Of a DNA stretch of 34,592 bases, positions 7,829 to 16,628 are shown piece by piece (position 1 is the stretch's first letter; each line of letters starts with the position of its first letter). Below the pieces are notes generated by a model. It saw nothing but the letters and a program-made list of their open reading frames with translations. It was not told the DNA's origin and did no database searches. This stretch comes from Anaerocolumna sp. (GTDB taxonomy: Bacteria > Bacillota > Clostridia > Lachnospirales > Lachnospiraceae): positions 1-34,592 of the forward strand of contig JARBTX010000040.1 in the NCBI GenBank assembly GCA_029239975.1. The letters are read 5' to 3'. The translations under genes and the position numbers were made by a program.

Positions 7829-9121
7829 ATGATAATACACGTAGTACAACCAGGCGAAACAATTCAATCTGTTTCAGATAGATATAATATTCCAGTGACA
7901 CGTTTAATACAAGACAATGGAATATTAGATCCCGACAATTTAGTAGTAGGTCAAACTATTGTTATAGTATATGCAGAAATAACTCATGAAGTAGAGATGA
8001 GTGACACATTAGAAAGTATTGCAAATCAATATAATGTTTCCGTTATACAGCTATTGCAGAATAATCCTTTTCTCTCAGAACAGGAATCTCTTTATATCGG
8101 TCAAACTTTAATTATTGAATATGAAACTGAAAAAATAAGAGATATTGTAATTGGTGGCTATGTATATCCATATATTGATGAAGAAACCCTTAGAAAAACA
8201 TTACCATACCTGACCTACATTACTACATTTAACTATAGAGTTACAGCAAATGGTGATGTAATAGATGTTGATGATTCCAGGTTACTAGAGTTAGCAAAAA
8301 GTTATGGGGTAGCTCCAATGATGCTAATGTCTACACTATCCGAGCATGGTACAAGTCAAAGCAATACAGCCTACACAATTATAAATAATCCAGAAATACA
8401 GGACCGATTAATTGATCGAGTTGTTAATATATTAAAAACAAAAGGTTATTATGGACTTAATTTGTATTTACAATATATAACCAATGAAAATATTACTTTG
8501 GTTGAAGAATATATCAATAAATTCAGTGTCCGACTACGAAATGAAGGATTACGTTTTGTTTTATCGATTACACCAAGAATATTCCTAGATAGAACAGAAA
8601 CTTCATTTGAACGAATTGATTATTCAAAGCTTAGTCAAAGTGTTGATGCTATCCTATTCACTTCATATGAATGGGGATATTCTTATAGTCCACCGGTGTC
8701 AGTATCTCCAGTAAATATTATTAGAGATATTTTAGATTATTTAACGAGTATGATCCCACCTGAAAAATTAATTTTAGGTGTTCCTATTATTGGATACGAC
8801 TGGCAGTTACCTTATATACCTGGAGTATCTATTGCAAATGCAATAACATCGGAAAGTGCTATTCATCTAGCAGCTGAAACAGGATCTACCATTAAATATG
8901 ATGAAAATACTTCAGCACCTTATTTTTTTTACACTGACGGTGACGAATTTCTTCATATCGTCTGGTTTAAAGATGCTAGAAGTATAGAAAGTATCGTAGG
9001 CCTAGTGCCCGAGTATGGTTTACAAGGTATTATAGTATGGAACTTAATGTACTTTTTTACTCAAATGTGGTTTGTAATCAATAACCAATACGATATTATA
9101 AAAATTCCAGATATTACTTAA
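7829..9121 (+). CDS. LysM-LysM-GH18 protein A, catalytic motif lost
   Basis: The 430-residue protein has two LysM peptidoglycan-binding repeats (about 3-48 and 51-97) and a GH18 barrel of the YaaH/SleL type (about 105-430), which in active members cleaves N-acetylglucosaminyl bonds in spore cortex fragments. The GYDW-LP block and the IVWFKDARS segment of the fold are kept. The catalytic strand, normally GLNIDFEY, reads GLNLYLQY (209-216): Asp is Tyr213 and the acid/base Glu is Gln215, so hydrolysis is not expected. No signal peptide, as usual for spore proteins loaded from the mother cell. The start is the ATG at 7829; the TTG at 7817 lacks a ribosome site and the paralog at 27097 begins at the same place. 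Confidence 0.88.
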   Translation: MIIHVVQPGETIQSVSDRYNIPVTRLIQDNGILDPDNLVVGQTIVIVYAEITHEVEMSDTLESIANQYNVSVIQLLQNNPFLSEQESLYIGQTLIIEYETEKIRDIVIGGYVYPYIDEETLRKTLPYLTYITTFNYRVTANGDVIDVDDSRLLELAKSYGVAPMMLMSTLSEHGTSQSNTAYTIINNPEIQDRLIDRVVNILKTKGYYGLNLYLQYITNENITLVEEYINKFSVRLRNEGLRFVLSITPRIFLDRTETSFERIDYSKLSQSVDAILFTSYEWGYSYSPPVSVSPVNIIRDILDYLTSMIPPEKLILGVPIIGYDWQLPYIPGVSIANAITSESAIHLAAETGSTIKYDENTSAPYFFYTDGDEFLHIVWFKDARSIESIVGLVPEYGLQGIIVWNLMYFFTQMWFVINNQYDIIKIPDIT

Positions 9122-9130
9122 TATTAATTT

Positions 9131-9165
9131 AGGGCTACATAATCAGCATGTGTTGCCCTTTTTTA
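9131..9165 (+). terminator. Terminator of LysM-GH18 protein A
   Basis: AGGGC (9131-9135) pairs with GCCCT (9155-9159), with an inner ACA/TGT, followed by a run of six T. It separates the LysM-GH18 gene from the binding-protein gene. Confidence 0.75.
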
Positions 9166-9284
9166 CTATAGTGAATATGCGTTAGACATCCTTTGAATGT
9201 AATAAAATAAAAATTAATACATATTTTATATTGTTACCTATAATATAAAACTATAAGAGTTTATCTTAGTTGATTGGAGTTTAA

Positions 9285-10226
9285 ATGAAAAAACGGTGGC
9301 TGTCAGAATATATTCATTGTAGTTTTATTAAATATCTAGAAACTCCAACAACAGAAAATGAAATTACAATAGGATGGTCTGTATACTATAGTGTTTACGA
9401 ATTTTTTAATGCAATACAAAACGGGGTGTTTGCTAAAGCAGATGAATTAGGAATAAATGTCATTGCTCATGATCAAAAACTAAGTACCACTGAAATGATA
9501 AACGGTGTTATTAATATGTTAGAGCAAGATATAGATGCTTTAATTATCGCTCCATATAATCCTGATGCAATGATTATTATAGCTGATCTTGCCAGAGATA
9601 AGAATATACCTATCATAGTAATTGATACTGGCTATGATGGAGCAATTATCGATGCATTTATTGTATCTGATTCCTATGCAGGAGGAATTCTAGCTGGAGA
9701 ATATGCATTAAGCTTAGTGGATTCACATCAAATTACTAGTAAAAACGTTGCAATTATAAAGGTGGAAGAAAAATACAAATATGCTAGACTTCGTGGTGAT
9801 GGATTTACAAGAGTTGTAGAGGATGCTGGATTCACTGTTGTTGCAAGTGAATTGGGCAATTCTAATGAATTTGATGGATATACAGCTATGGTGAATATCT
9901 TATCAAATTATGGTGATGATTTGGCTGTTGTGTTTGCTGAAAATGATAGGATGGCTTTGGGTGCAGCTAGGGCAATTGATGAAGTCGGGAAAAAAGGAGA
10001 GATTATGGTTATTGGTTTTGATGCTGAACCTGCTGCTATCACTGCAATCAAAGAAGGATCCATGCAAGGTACAATTGCTCAACAACCTTTTCAAATGGGC
10101 GAACTAGGTGTAGAATTAGCTGACAAATTAATAAATGGGGAAAAAATAACATTTGATGACAGATTAAAAAGAGAAATCTACTTTGAAGTTTATTTGGTAG
10201 ATGAATTTGGCGAAGCTCATATATAA
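9285..10226 (+). CDS. Sugar-binding-protein fold (Peripla_BP_4), no export signal
   Basis: This 313-residue protein carries a type I periplasmic-binding-protein domain (about 26-300), like those of ribose/galactose ABC receptors and of LacI effector domains: ITIGWSVYYSVYEFFNAIQNGV, DIDALIIAPYNPDA, IPIIVIDTGYDG, VFAENDRMALGAARAI and VIGFDAEPAAITAIKEGSMQGTIAQQP split over the usual positions. The first 25 residues (MKKRWLSEYIHCSFIKY) are neither a signal peptide, a lipobox nor an HTH. An in-frame TAA directly before the ATG (9282-9284) rules out a longer N-terminus; GGAG precedes the ATG by five bases. No ABC permease or ATPase is nearby. It is 53 bases upstream of the subtilase, probably in one transcript. 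Role unknown; a cytoplasmic or forespore sugar sensor is speculation. Confidence 0.8.
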   Translation: MKKRWLSEYIHCSFIKYLETPTTENEITIGWSVYYSVYEFFNAIQNGVFAKADELGINVIAHDQKLSTTEMINGVINMLEQDIDALIIAPYNPDAMIIIADLARDKNIPIIVIDTGYDGAIIDAFIVSDSYAGGILAGEYALSLVDSHQITSKNVAIIKVEEKYKYARLRGDGFTRVVEDAGFTVVASELGNSNEFDGYTAMVNILSNYGDDLAVVFAENDRMALGAARAIDEVGKKGEIMVIGFDAEPAAITAIKEGSMQGTIAQQPFQMGELGVELADKLINGEKITFDDRLKREIYFEVYLVDEFGEAHI

Positions 10227-10279
10227 CTAGTCTATTTAATCTGAAATCATAATATATTCATAATGACTAAAAATGTAGG

Positions 10280-11986
10280 GTGAAAATTTTGGATGCCAAT
10301 TGCATAGAGCGTATAGTTAGTGAAGATTATGCTGACTTTTTAACAGATTATACTAGAAATTTGGAAACATTACAAAATGATCCAAATATTTGTCTTGATA
10401 TTATAAATGAAAATATTGCTACCATATTTGTAGATAAAAATCTTTTAATACCAAATGCCATTCAGGTCTACGGATATAGTGTGTTTCCAAGATGTTTTGG
10501 CCTTTTAGATATAAATAGTCTTGAACCTTCTGGAATTACTAGATTGCGTAATATACCAACATTTAGTTTACAAGGACAGGATGTTTTAGTTGGTATCATA
10601 GATACTGGCATTGAATATACACACGATGCCTTTAAGTTTTCAGATGGAACAAGTAAAATTGCATCCATATGGGATCAAACGATTCAAACTGGCACACCAC
10701 CAGAAGGTTTTTTATATGGTACTGAATACACCATGGATCAAATAAATGAGGCATTACAGAATCCGAATCCTTTAAGTATAGTGCCAAGTACAGACGTGAA
10801 TGGGCATGGCACGTTGTTAGCAGGAATTGCAGCTGGTACTATTTCTCCAGAAAATAGTTTTAGCGGCGTTGCACCATTAGCACAATTAGTGGTAGTTAAA
10901 TTAAAACCAGCAAAACAATTTATTAGGGAGTTTCTGATTATCCCACAGGATGTAGAATGTTATCAAGAAAATGATATTATATATGCAGCAAAATACCTAA
11001 TTAGTGTTGCAACTCGTTTAAAAAAACCAATTGCCATTTGTATTGGTTTAGGTTCTAGCCAAGGAGCCCATGATGACCGTGGTTTTTTAGGTTCTTACCT
11101 TACATCAATAGCAAGAAGAACTTCAACTGCTGTAGTAATTGCGGCAGGGAATGAAGGAAATAGCGGGCATCACTATTACGGTTCTATCGATCCAAGCGTT
11201 AAATTAAACACTGTAGAATTAAGAATTGGACCAAATGAACCTGGATTTATGATGGAACTTTGGGGCGATGCACCAAATACATTTTCAATTGATATACTCT
11301 CCCCCACCGGCGAGTTTATACCAAGAATACCAGCAAGACTAGGTGAATCTAGAGTTATTAAATTTATATTTGAAAAAACAGTCATAAATATTGATTATGA
11401 ATTTGTTGAAGCTCAAACAGGTTCACAATTAATTCTAATGCGATTTACCGATCCAACGGAAGGTATTTGGAAATTTCAGATCTATAAAAGTTTAGATCTA
11501 AATTCAAAATTTCACATTTGGTTACCAATGAGACAATTTTTAAGCACAGAAACATATTTTATTAGACCCGATCCCAATTATACATTGACCGCGCCAGCTA
11601 ATACCTACATTCCAATTGTAGTTACTGCATATGATCACACCAATCAAAGTTTATTTATACAAGCAAGTAGGGGGTATACAAGAAATGAAATTATTAGTCC
11701 TGTTATTGCTGCGCCTGGTGTGAATTTAATTGGACCATCTCTTAATAATTCTTATACAACTGCATCAGGTACTAGCCTTGCCGCAGCTCATGTTACAGGT
11801 GTTGCAGCAATGCTTTTAGAATGGGGTTATGTAAAAGGTAATTATGTCCAAATGGATAGTGTGGAAATAAAAAACTTTATTTTACGTGGAGCAAAAAGAG
11901 ATCCCAATCTTACATATCCAAATAGGGAATGGGGATATGGTATTTTAGATATTTATAACTCTTTTATTAGTTTACGGGGTGAATAG
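10280..11986 (+). CDS. Csp-like S8 subtilase, intact catalytic triad
   Basis: The 568-residue serine protease belongs to the clostridial subtilases related to the CspA/B/C germination proteins. Asp108 (GIIDTG), His176 (NGHGT), the oxyanion Asn291 (AAGNEG) and Ser499 (SGTSLAAAH) are all present. A jelly-roll-like insertion lies at about 305-470 between the Asn and Ser motifs, as in Csp proteins. There is no signal peptide. In clostridial spores Csp proteases activate the cortex hydrolase SleC, and CspC-type pseudoproteases sense germinants; this one should be active. Start: GTG at 10280 is written, but AGGGTGA overlaps it and points equally well to the TTG at 10289. It follows the binding-protein gene closely. 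Confidence 0.88.
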   Translation: MKILDANCIERIVSEDYADFLTDYTRNLETLQNDPNICLDIINENIATIFVDKNLLIPNAIQVYGYSVFPRCFGLLDINSLEPSGITRLRNIPTFSLQGQDVLVGIIDTGIEYTHDAFKFSDGTSKIASIWDQTIQTGTPPEGFLYGTEYTMDQINEALQNPNPLSIVPSTDVNGHGTLLAGIAAGTISPENSFSGVAPLAQLVVVKLKPAKQFIREFLIIPQDVECYQENDIIYAAKYLISVATRLKKPIAICIGLGSSQGAHDDRGFLGSYLTSIARRTSTAVVIAAGNEGNSGHHYYGSIDPSVKLNTVELRIGPNEPGFMMELWGDAPNTFSIDILSPTGEFIPRIPARLGESRVIKFIFEKTVINIDYEFVEAQTGSQLILMRFTDPTEGIWKFQIYKSLDLNSKFHIWLPMRQFLSTETYFIRPDPNYTLTAPANTYIPIVVTAYDHTNQSLFIQASRGYTRNEIISPVIAAPGVNLIGPSLNNSYTTASGTSLAAAHVTGVAAMLLEWGYVKGNYVQMDSVEIKNFILRGAKRDPNLTYPNREWGYGILDIYNSFISLRGE

Positions 11987-12135
11987 ATTATTTCACTTTA
12001 ATATATTCTACTCAGATACATTTTAAAAGTGAAACGTTAGGTGACGGATCATTTTCAATCAGTTTTGTAGGAATTGAGATGGATGAAATTGAAGATATAT
12101 TAGACTCTTTGCCGATTACAAATATTAAAGAATAG
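11983..12135 (+). pseudogene. C-terminal remnant of an unidentified gene
   Basis: A 50-codon open frame ending at TAG 12133-12135 reads like real protein (SETLGDGSFSISFVGIE, MDEIEDILDSLPITNIKE), but it has no ATG, GTG or TTG before residue 34 and is preceded by an in-frame TGA at 11980-11982. It overlaps the subtilase stop. It may be the end of a gene lost by deletion. The family is not recognised. Confidence 0.3.
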
Positions 12136-12190
12136 AAATAACTTAAGTTAATTGTTAGACTATATTTCAAAGTATTATTTAATTTTATTG

Positions 12191-12219
12191 TTGACACAGT
12201 TAATGTATTATGTTAAAGT
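12191..12219 (+). promoter_or_regulatory. Sigma-A promoter of the riboswitch transcript
   Basis: Perfect TTGACA (12191-12196), 17-base spacer and TAAAGT (12214-12219), preceded by the TG of an extended -10 (12211-12212). Transcription would start near 12226, just before the riboswitch aptamer. Confidence 0.75.
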
Positions 12220-12228
12220 TGTTAACAA

Positions 12229-12314
12229 TAAAGGGGAGTAGCTTAAAAGCTATAAAGCCAACAATCGGTATTATGCCTGGTTTTATACTCCACATGGATA
12301 GCAAGACCTTTAGT
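12229..12314 (+). ncRNA. yybP-ykoY (manganese) riboswitch aptamer
   Basis: The leader contains the two conserved halves of the yybP-ykoY element: AAAGGGGAGTAGC (12230-12242) on the 5' side and AGCAAGACCTTT (12300-12311) on the 3' side, about 60 bases apart with GCCAACA and GCCTGG elements between. P1 is AAAGG (12230-12234) with CCTTT (12307-12311). This class binds Mn2+. The 3' strand of P1 is also the left arm of the downstream terminator, so ligand binding should prevent termination: an ON switch. It controls the P-type ATPase, a known type of target for this class. Confidence 0.88.
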
Positions 12315-12357
12315 AGAAGATAGTTATATCTATCTTTTGCTAAATGGTCTTTTTTTA
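12303..12357 (+). terminator. Riboswitch-controlled transcription terminator
   Basis: Long stem built of AAGACC/GGTCTT, TTTAG/CTAAA and AAGATAG/CTATCTT, ending in eight T (12350-12357). Its left arm overlaps the P1 3' strand of the aptamer (12307-12311), making the two folds mutually exclusive. Confidence 0.88.
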
Positions 12358-12450
12358 TTTGCTATTTTTAATAAAATGAATGATTTGCATAAAATTTTTC
12401 ATTAACGTAAACATTCATACTAATTACAATTATTTTTGGGAGGGCAATTA

Positions 12451-15072
12451 ATGCAAGAATTTTACAAATTGAAAGCTTCAGAAGTAGTAACGAATCTAAA
12501 TACTACTTTAAATGGTCTAAAGGATGACGAAGTTACTAAAAGACGAACCGAACAAGGTTTTAATGAATTAATTGAACAAGATAAAAAAAGTACACTTCAA
12601 GTTTTCTTAGATCAATTTAAAGATTTTTTAGTTATCATATTAATTGCTGCAGCTATTATTTCAGCATTCTTGGGAAAATTAGAAAGTACCATCGTTATTA
12701 TGGTAGTTATTATCATTAACGCCATACTTGGAACTGCACAGCACAAAAAGGCAGAACAATCTTTAAATAGTTTAAAAGCTCTATCATCACCTACTGCTAA
12801 GGTAATGCGAAATGGACAAAAAATTGAAATCCCTTCAAAAGAACTTTTAGTTGGTGATATATTATATCTAGATGCAGGTGATTATATCAGTGCGGATGGT
12901 CGAATTCTAGAGACATTTAGTTTGCAGGTGGATGAAAGTTCTTTAACTGGCGAATCTGAAAGTATTCTAAAGACAGTAGATTGTATTACAGGTGATAACA
13001 TAGCCATTGGAGATCGTAAAAATATGGTCTTTTCTGGAAGCTTTGTAACTTATGGACGTGCAATTGTTGTAATCACTGCAATTGGTATGAATACAGAAAT
13101 AGGTAAGATTGCTAGCTTACTTAAAAATGCTGGAGAAAAGAAAACACCACTTCAAGAAAATCTTGATGCATTTGGTAAAAAGCTTGCAGTAATCATACTT
13201 ATTATATCTGGTATTATATTTGGTATTAGTGTGTTTCGTGGTGAAGCACTTGCAGAGTCATTTATGTTTGCAGTTTCATTAGCTGTAGCAGCAATTCCAG
13301 AGGCTTTAAGTTCAATTGTTACCATAGTACTTGCGTTAGGTACTCAAAAGTTAGCAAAACAAAATGCCATTATACGAAAATTGCATGCAGTTGAAAGTCT
13401 TGGTAGTATTTCTGTTATTTGTTCTGATAAAACAGGTACCTTAACCCAAAACAAAATGACTGTGCAAAAATTATATCTAAATGGTCAAATTATTGATAAA
13501 GATCATCTTAATATTAACAATAAACATGAAAAGCAATTGATACAAATGGCTTTACTGTGTAATGATGCAATCACAGTGAATAAAAAAGAAATTGGTGATC
13601 CAACTGAAGTTGCTCTCGTAAATCTAGGTGAAATATACGGTTTGGATGAACAAACGATACGAGATGAAATTCCACGTATCGATGAAATTCCTTTCGATTC
13701 TGATCGTAAATTAATGAGTACAGTTCATAATATTAATGGTAAAACCATTATGATTACAAAAGGTGCACTTGATGTAATGCTTTTAAGGGCTACTGGCATC
13801 CAAACTGATGATGGTGTTTTACCAATCACTACAAAAGATAAAGAAGAGATTGAGAAGACAAATTACAATCTATCTAAAGATGGTTTAAGAGTATTAGCAT
13901 TTTCTTATAAAGAATTAAATGATGTAGCAGGAGTATCTCTTGATGACGAACAAGATCTAATCTTCTACGGTTTGATATCTATGATTGACCCACCAAGAGT
14001 AGAATCTGCCCCTGCTGTTGCAAATTGTATTCAAGCTGGTATTAGACCGGTTATGATAACTGGAGATCATAAAGTAACTGCTGCTTCCATTGCAAAACAG
14101 ATTGGAATATTAAAAAATGATTCAGAAGCCATGGAAGGTTATGAATTAGATTCACTTAGTGATGAGCAATTAAAAGAAAAAGTGGAACAGATATCAGTTT
14201 ACGCAAGAGTATCACCAGAACATAAAATCAGAATCGTTCGTGCATGGCAAGAGCGAGGTAATGTAGTAGCTATGACAGGTGATGGTGTTAATGATGCTCC
14301 TGCTCTTAAACAAGCGGATATTGGAATCGCAATGGGAATAACTGGTACCGAAGTAGCAAAAGATGCCGCTTCTATGATATTAACAGATGATAATTTTTCC
14401 ACCATTGTAAAAGCAGTATCAAATGGTAGAAGCATTTATGAAAATATAAAGAACTCCATTAAATTTTTATTAGCCGGAAATACAGGTGGTATTTTAGCTG
14501 TTTTGTATGCTTCCATTACTGCCCTACCAGTTCCATTTGCACCAGTTCATCTTTTGTTTATTAACTTATTAACAGACAGTTTACCTGCTATTGCCATTGG
14601 TTTAGAACCTCATAACAACTCTATTATGAAGGATAAACCAAGAAACATTAACACTTCTATTATTAATAAAACGTTTGCTATTGAAATTTTACTAGAAGGA
14701 TTGATAATCGCTATTAGCACCATGGCGGCATTCCATTATGGTTTAAGTACTGGTAATGAACTAGTTGCAAGTACAATGGCTTTTGCTACTTTAAGCTTAT
14801 CTAGATTATTCCACGGGTTTAATTCCAAATCAAAGGAATCTGTTTTTAAAGGTGGTTTGTTTACCAATAAAATGTTATGGTTATCTGTTTTAGTTGGTAA
14901 CCTATTATTACTTGTAGTGTTACTAGTAAAACCTTTGGCAAAAATATTTGAAGTGGCAAGTTTAAATAATACTCAATTTTATGTTGTATATGGATTGTCA
15001 TTAGTTCCATTGGCTTTAGTACAAATTTACAAATTATTATTTGTCAAAAACGATGGCAATGCTAATGAGTAA
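12451..15072 (+). CDS. P2-type cation-transporting ATPase (Mn2+/Ca2+ efflux)
   Basis: The 873-residue protein is a P2A-like P-type ATPase. It shows the N-terminal cation-ATPase region, the actuator TGES (166-169), the phosphorylated Asp326 in DKTGT, the hinge GDGVNDAP (610-617), M4 with P283-E284-A285 and M6 with NLLTD (705-709), the ion-site residues of Ca2+/Mn2+ pumps. It exports divalent cations at the expense of ATP. The riboswitch upstream points to Mn2+ as the physiological substrate; Ca2+ is possible. The start is the ATG at 12451, six bases after GGGAGGG; an in-frame TTG at 12436 lies before that ribosome site. It forms a single-gene unit with its own promoter, riboswitch and terminator. 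Confidence 0.93.
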   Translation: MQEFYKLKASEVVTNLNTTLNGLKDDEVTKRRTEQGFNELIEQDKKSTLQVFLDQFKDFLVIILIAAAIISAFLGKLESTIVIMVVIIINAILGTAQHKKAEQSLNSLKALSSPTAKVMRNGQKIEIPSKELLVGDILYLDAGDYISADGRILETFSLQVDESSLTGESESILKTVDCITGDNIAIGDRKNMVFSGSFVTYGRAIVVITAIGMNTEIGKIASLLKNAGEKKTPLQENLDAFGKKLAVIILIISGIIFGISVFRGEALAESFMFAVSLAVAAIPEALSSIVTIVLALGTQKLAKQNAIIRKLHAVESLGSISVICSDKTGTLTQNKMTVQKLYLNGQIIDKDHLNINNKHEKQLIQMALLCNDAITVNKKEIGDPTEVALVNLGEIYGLDEQTIRDEIPRIDEIPFDSDRKLMSTVHNINGKTIMITKGALDVMLLRATGIQTDDGVLPITTKDKEEIEKTNYNLSKDGLRVLAFSYKELNDVAGVSLDDEQDLIFYGLISMIDPPRVESAPAVANCIQAGIRPVMITGDHKVTAASIAKQIGILKNDSEAMEGYELDSLSDEQLKEKVEQISVYARVSPEHKIRIVRAWQERGNVVAMTGDGVNDAPALKQADIGIAMGITGTEVAKDAASMILTDDNFSTIVKAVSNGRSIYENIKNSIKFLLAGNTGGILAVLYASITALPVPFAPVHLLFINLLTDSLPAIAIGLEPHNNSIMKDKPRNINTSIINKTFAIEILLEGLIIAISTMAAFHYGLSTGNELVASTMAFATLSLSRLFHGFNSKSKESVFKGGLFTNKMLWLSVLVGNLLLLVVLLVKPLAKIFEVASLNNTQFYVVYGLSLVPLALVQIYKLLFVKNDGNANE

Positions 15073-15093
15073 AATAAATATGGATTAAAAAAT

Positions 15094-15140
15094 ACTCCCC
15101 ATTCATAATAAGTAACTAGTACTTATCTTAGATGGGGAGT
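15094..15140. terminator. Bidirectional terminator
   Basis: ACTCCCCAT (15094-15102) pairs with ATGGGGAGT (15132-15140), with an inner ATAAGTA/TACTTAT. A T-run follows on the minus side (TATTTTTT) and a shorter one on the plus side (GTTTTATT). It ends both the ATPase gene and the FliB-like gene. Confidence 0.85.
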
Positions 15141-15146
15141 GTTTTA

Positions 15147-16388
15147 TTAATAGATTAATAACATTAACAAATATCCAAAATCCCATATCGCGTTATCAAA
15201 ACTTTCATCCCAAAATTCTTTCATACCTTCTGCATTATATCCGATGATTCTTGAGTAAATAACAATATAATCACGAATTGTGTTATAATTTAACTCTTCT
15301 CCCATCCACTTTAAAAACGCTGAATGTTTTACCATAAGGTATTCTGTAATAATAATCTGATAAAGTAAAATATTTTCATCCATTTCATCACTAATACAAC
15401 TATAAAATATCTTTGATACGATACATTGTTCTATCAATTTTTCATAAGAACGAAACACTTGTTTAAATTCATTTCGTTTTTTTCTTATGTTCATAGAATT
15501 AGACTTATCTACAAACTCTTCTCCTATTTCTTGGGTTAAACTTTCTTCTACTATATCTTCCCCTATTTCACCGGTGAAACTCTCTGCTAATACATCTCCT
15601 ACTTCTCCAGTGAAACTCTCTGCTATCTTCTCTCCAACTTTAGAAATATCATATAAAACGTTACGAAATTGTTTTTCCTTCTTATAATTATAAACCATAT
15701 CTAAGAAAAGTTCATTGATTTCTGTAATGTTGTCTTCTTCATTTACTTTTATATCATGAAATGTATTTAATAAAGTATTAAAATAACTATGGTCAAGGTA
15801 TTGATTTATCATTTCTTTCGTTATTACTAATTTATCTCTTAAAGATAGTAACATATGAAAAATAATTAATAATTTATCATGAAGCGTTACTTGGTCCATT
15901 TGCATGATTTTAATCATAGTTTCTCTTATGTTAATCTCCATTGGTACATCATCTGTTATTCTCGACTCATCCTGTATGAATTTTACTTGTCCATCCTTTT
16001 TATATAATAAATCAACAACTTCAGGACATCCACATGTCAGGGAATATTCCTTTCGATTTTTAAAATCATTTTCTTGTCTTGGATAAACCTTGCAGGTATT
16101 GGGTATATATTCATCGCTGTAATTTTTTACAATATTACATAATTGTTTATCATCTAAATATGGACATGATTTTTTCAAACCCATATTCATGTTATAATCA
16201 ACATGGTTTTTATGAATTTTTTTCTTTACACTCTTTTTCATGATTTCTGCTAAACTCTCATGATTACTCCATTTGTTAATCGTATCTAAATCAATCTGAA
16301 TATCCCAACCTTTACAACAAGTAAAAGAACACTTATCTGCGACACATTTGAAATCATCATATATATCTATTTTTATTATATTTTTCAT
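15147..16388 (-). CDS. fliB: FliB-like flagellin lysine-N-methylase
   Basis: The 413-residue protein matches the FliB family, which methylates lysines on flagellin. The signature lies in the N-terminal 130 residues: a Cys cluster (CVADKCSFTCCKGW, IQID), CPYLDDKQLCNIVKNY, TCKVYPRQ and LTCGCPEV. The C-terminal half is helical. Between them there is an in-frame tandem repeat (ESFTGEVGDVLA-like units of 12-13 residues) that looks lineage-specific. The start is the ATG at 16388 after AGGAG; a TTG six codons upstream would include that ribosome site. No flagellar gene is in the window, so its target must be encoded elsewhere, or it acts on another protein. Confidence 0.8.
   Translation of the reverse strand: MKNIIKIDIYDDFKCVADKCSFTCCKGWDIQIDLDTINKWSNHESLAEIMKKSVKKKIHKNHVDYNMNMGLKKSCPYLDDKQLCNIVKNYSDEYIPNTCKVYPRQENDFKNRKEYSLTCGCPEVVDLLYKKDGQVKFIQDESRITDDVPMEINIRETMIKIMQMDQVTLHDKLLIIFHMLLSLRDKLVITKEMINQYLDHSYFNTLLNTFHDIKVNEEDNITEINELFLDMVYNYKKEKQFRNVLYDISKVGEKIAESFTGEVGDVLAESFTGEIGEDIVEESLTQEIGEEFVDKSNSMNIRKKRNEFKQVFRSYEKLIEQCIVSKIFYSCISDEMDENILLYQIIITEYLMVKHSAFLKWMGEELNYNTIRDYIVIYSRIIGYNAEGMKEFWDESFDNAIWDFGYLLMLLIY
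15521..15641 (-). repeat. In-frame tandem repeat inside the FliB-like gene
   Basis: Copies of a C-rich unit begin at 15521, 15560, 15596 and 15632 (plus-strand CTCCTATTTC and variants), with spacings of 39, 36 and 36. All are multiples of three, so the protein gains 12- or 13-residue units without a frame change (ESFTGE-V/I-G). Confidence 0.8.
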
Positions 16389-16628
16389 CCTATCTCCTGC
16401 TGACAAATCATTTCTATATTTAATATTCTATCTAATTTCATCAATGCTATCATATCACAATAATAAATATATTTTAATAGTCAACCTTCATTTTACCACA
16501 GTATACAATATCTGCTCACTCGGATTATAGTTAAAACTAAAATAATATACCTTATTATAATATTTTACATTGCTATTAATACAGAAAATATTAAAATAGA
16601 TATAGAAATAAATAAAAAGGAGAACCGT

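Noticed and set aside
7760-7830. Sporulation sigma-E/sigma-K promoter before LysM-GH18 A
   Set aside because: CATATATT resembles a mother-cell -10, but no -35 element is at the right distance; the same test before copy B gave only a partial match.
9285-10226. LacI-type regulator
   Set aside because: There is no helix-turn-helix at the N-terminus, and the stop codon before the ATG excludes one upstream.
12012-12197. 61-codon minus-strand open frame before the riboswitch
   Set aside because: It overlaps the promoter and a more protein-like plus-strand frame and has no ribosome site.
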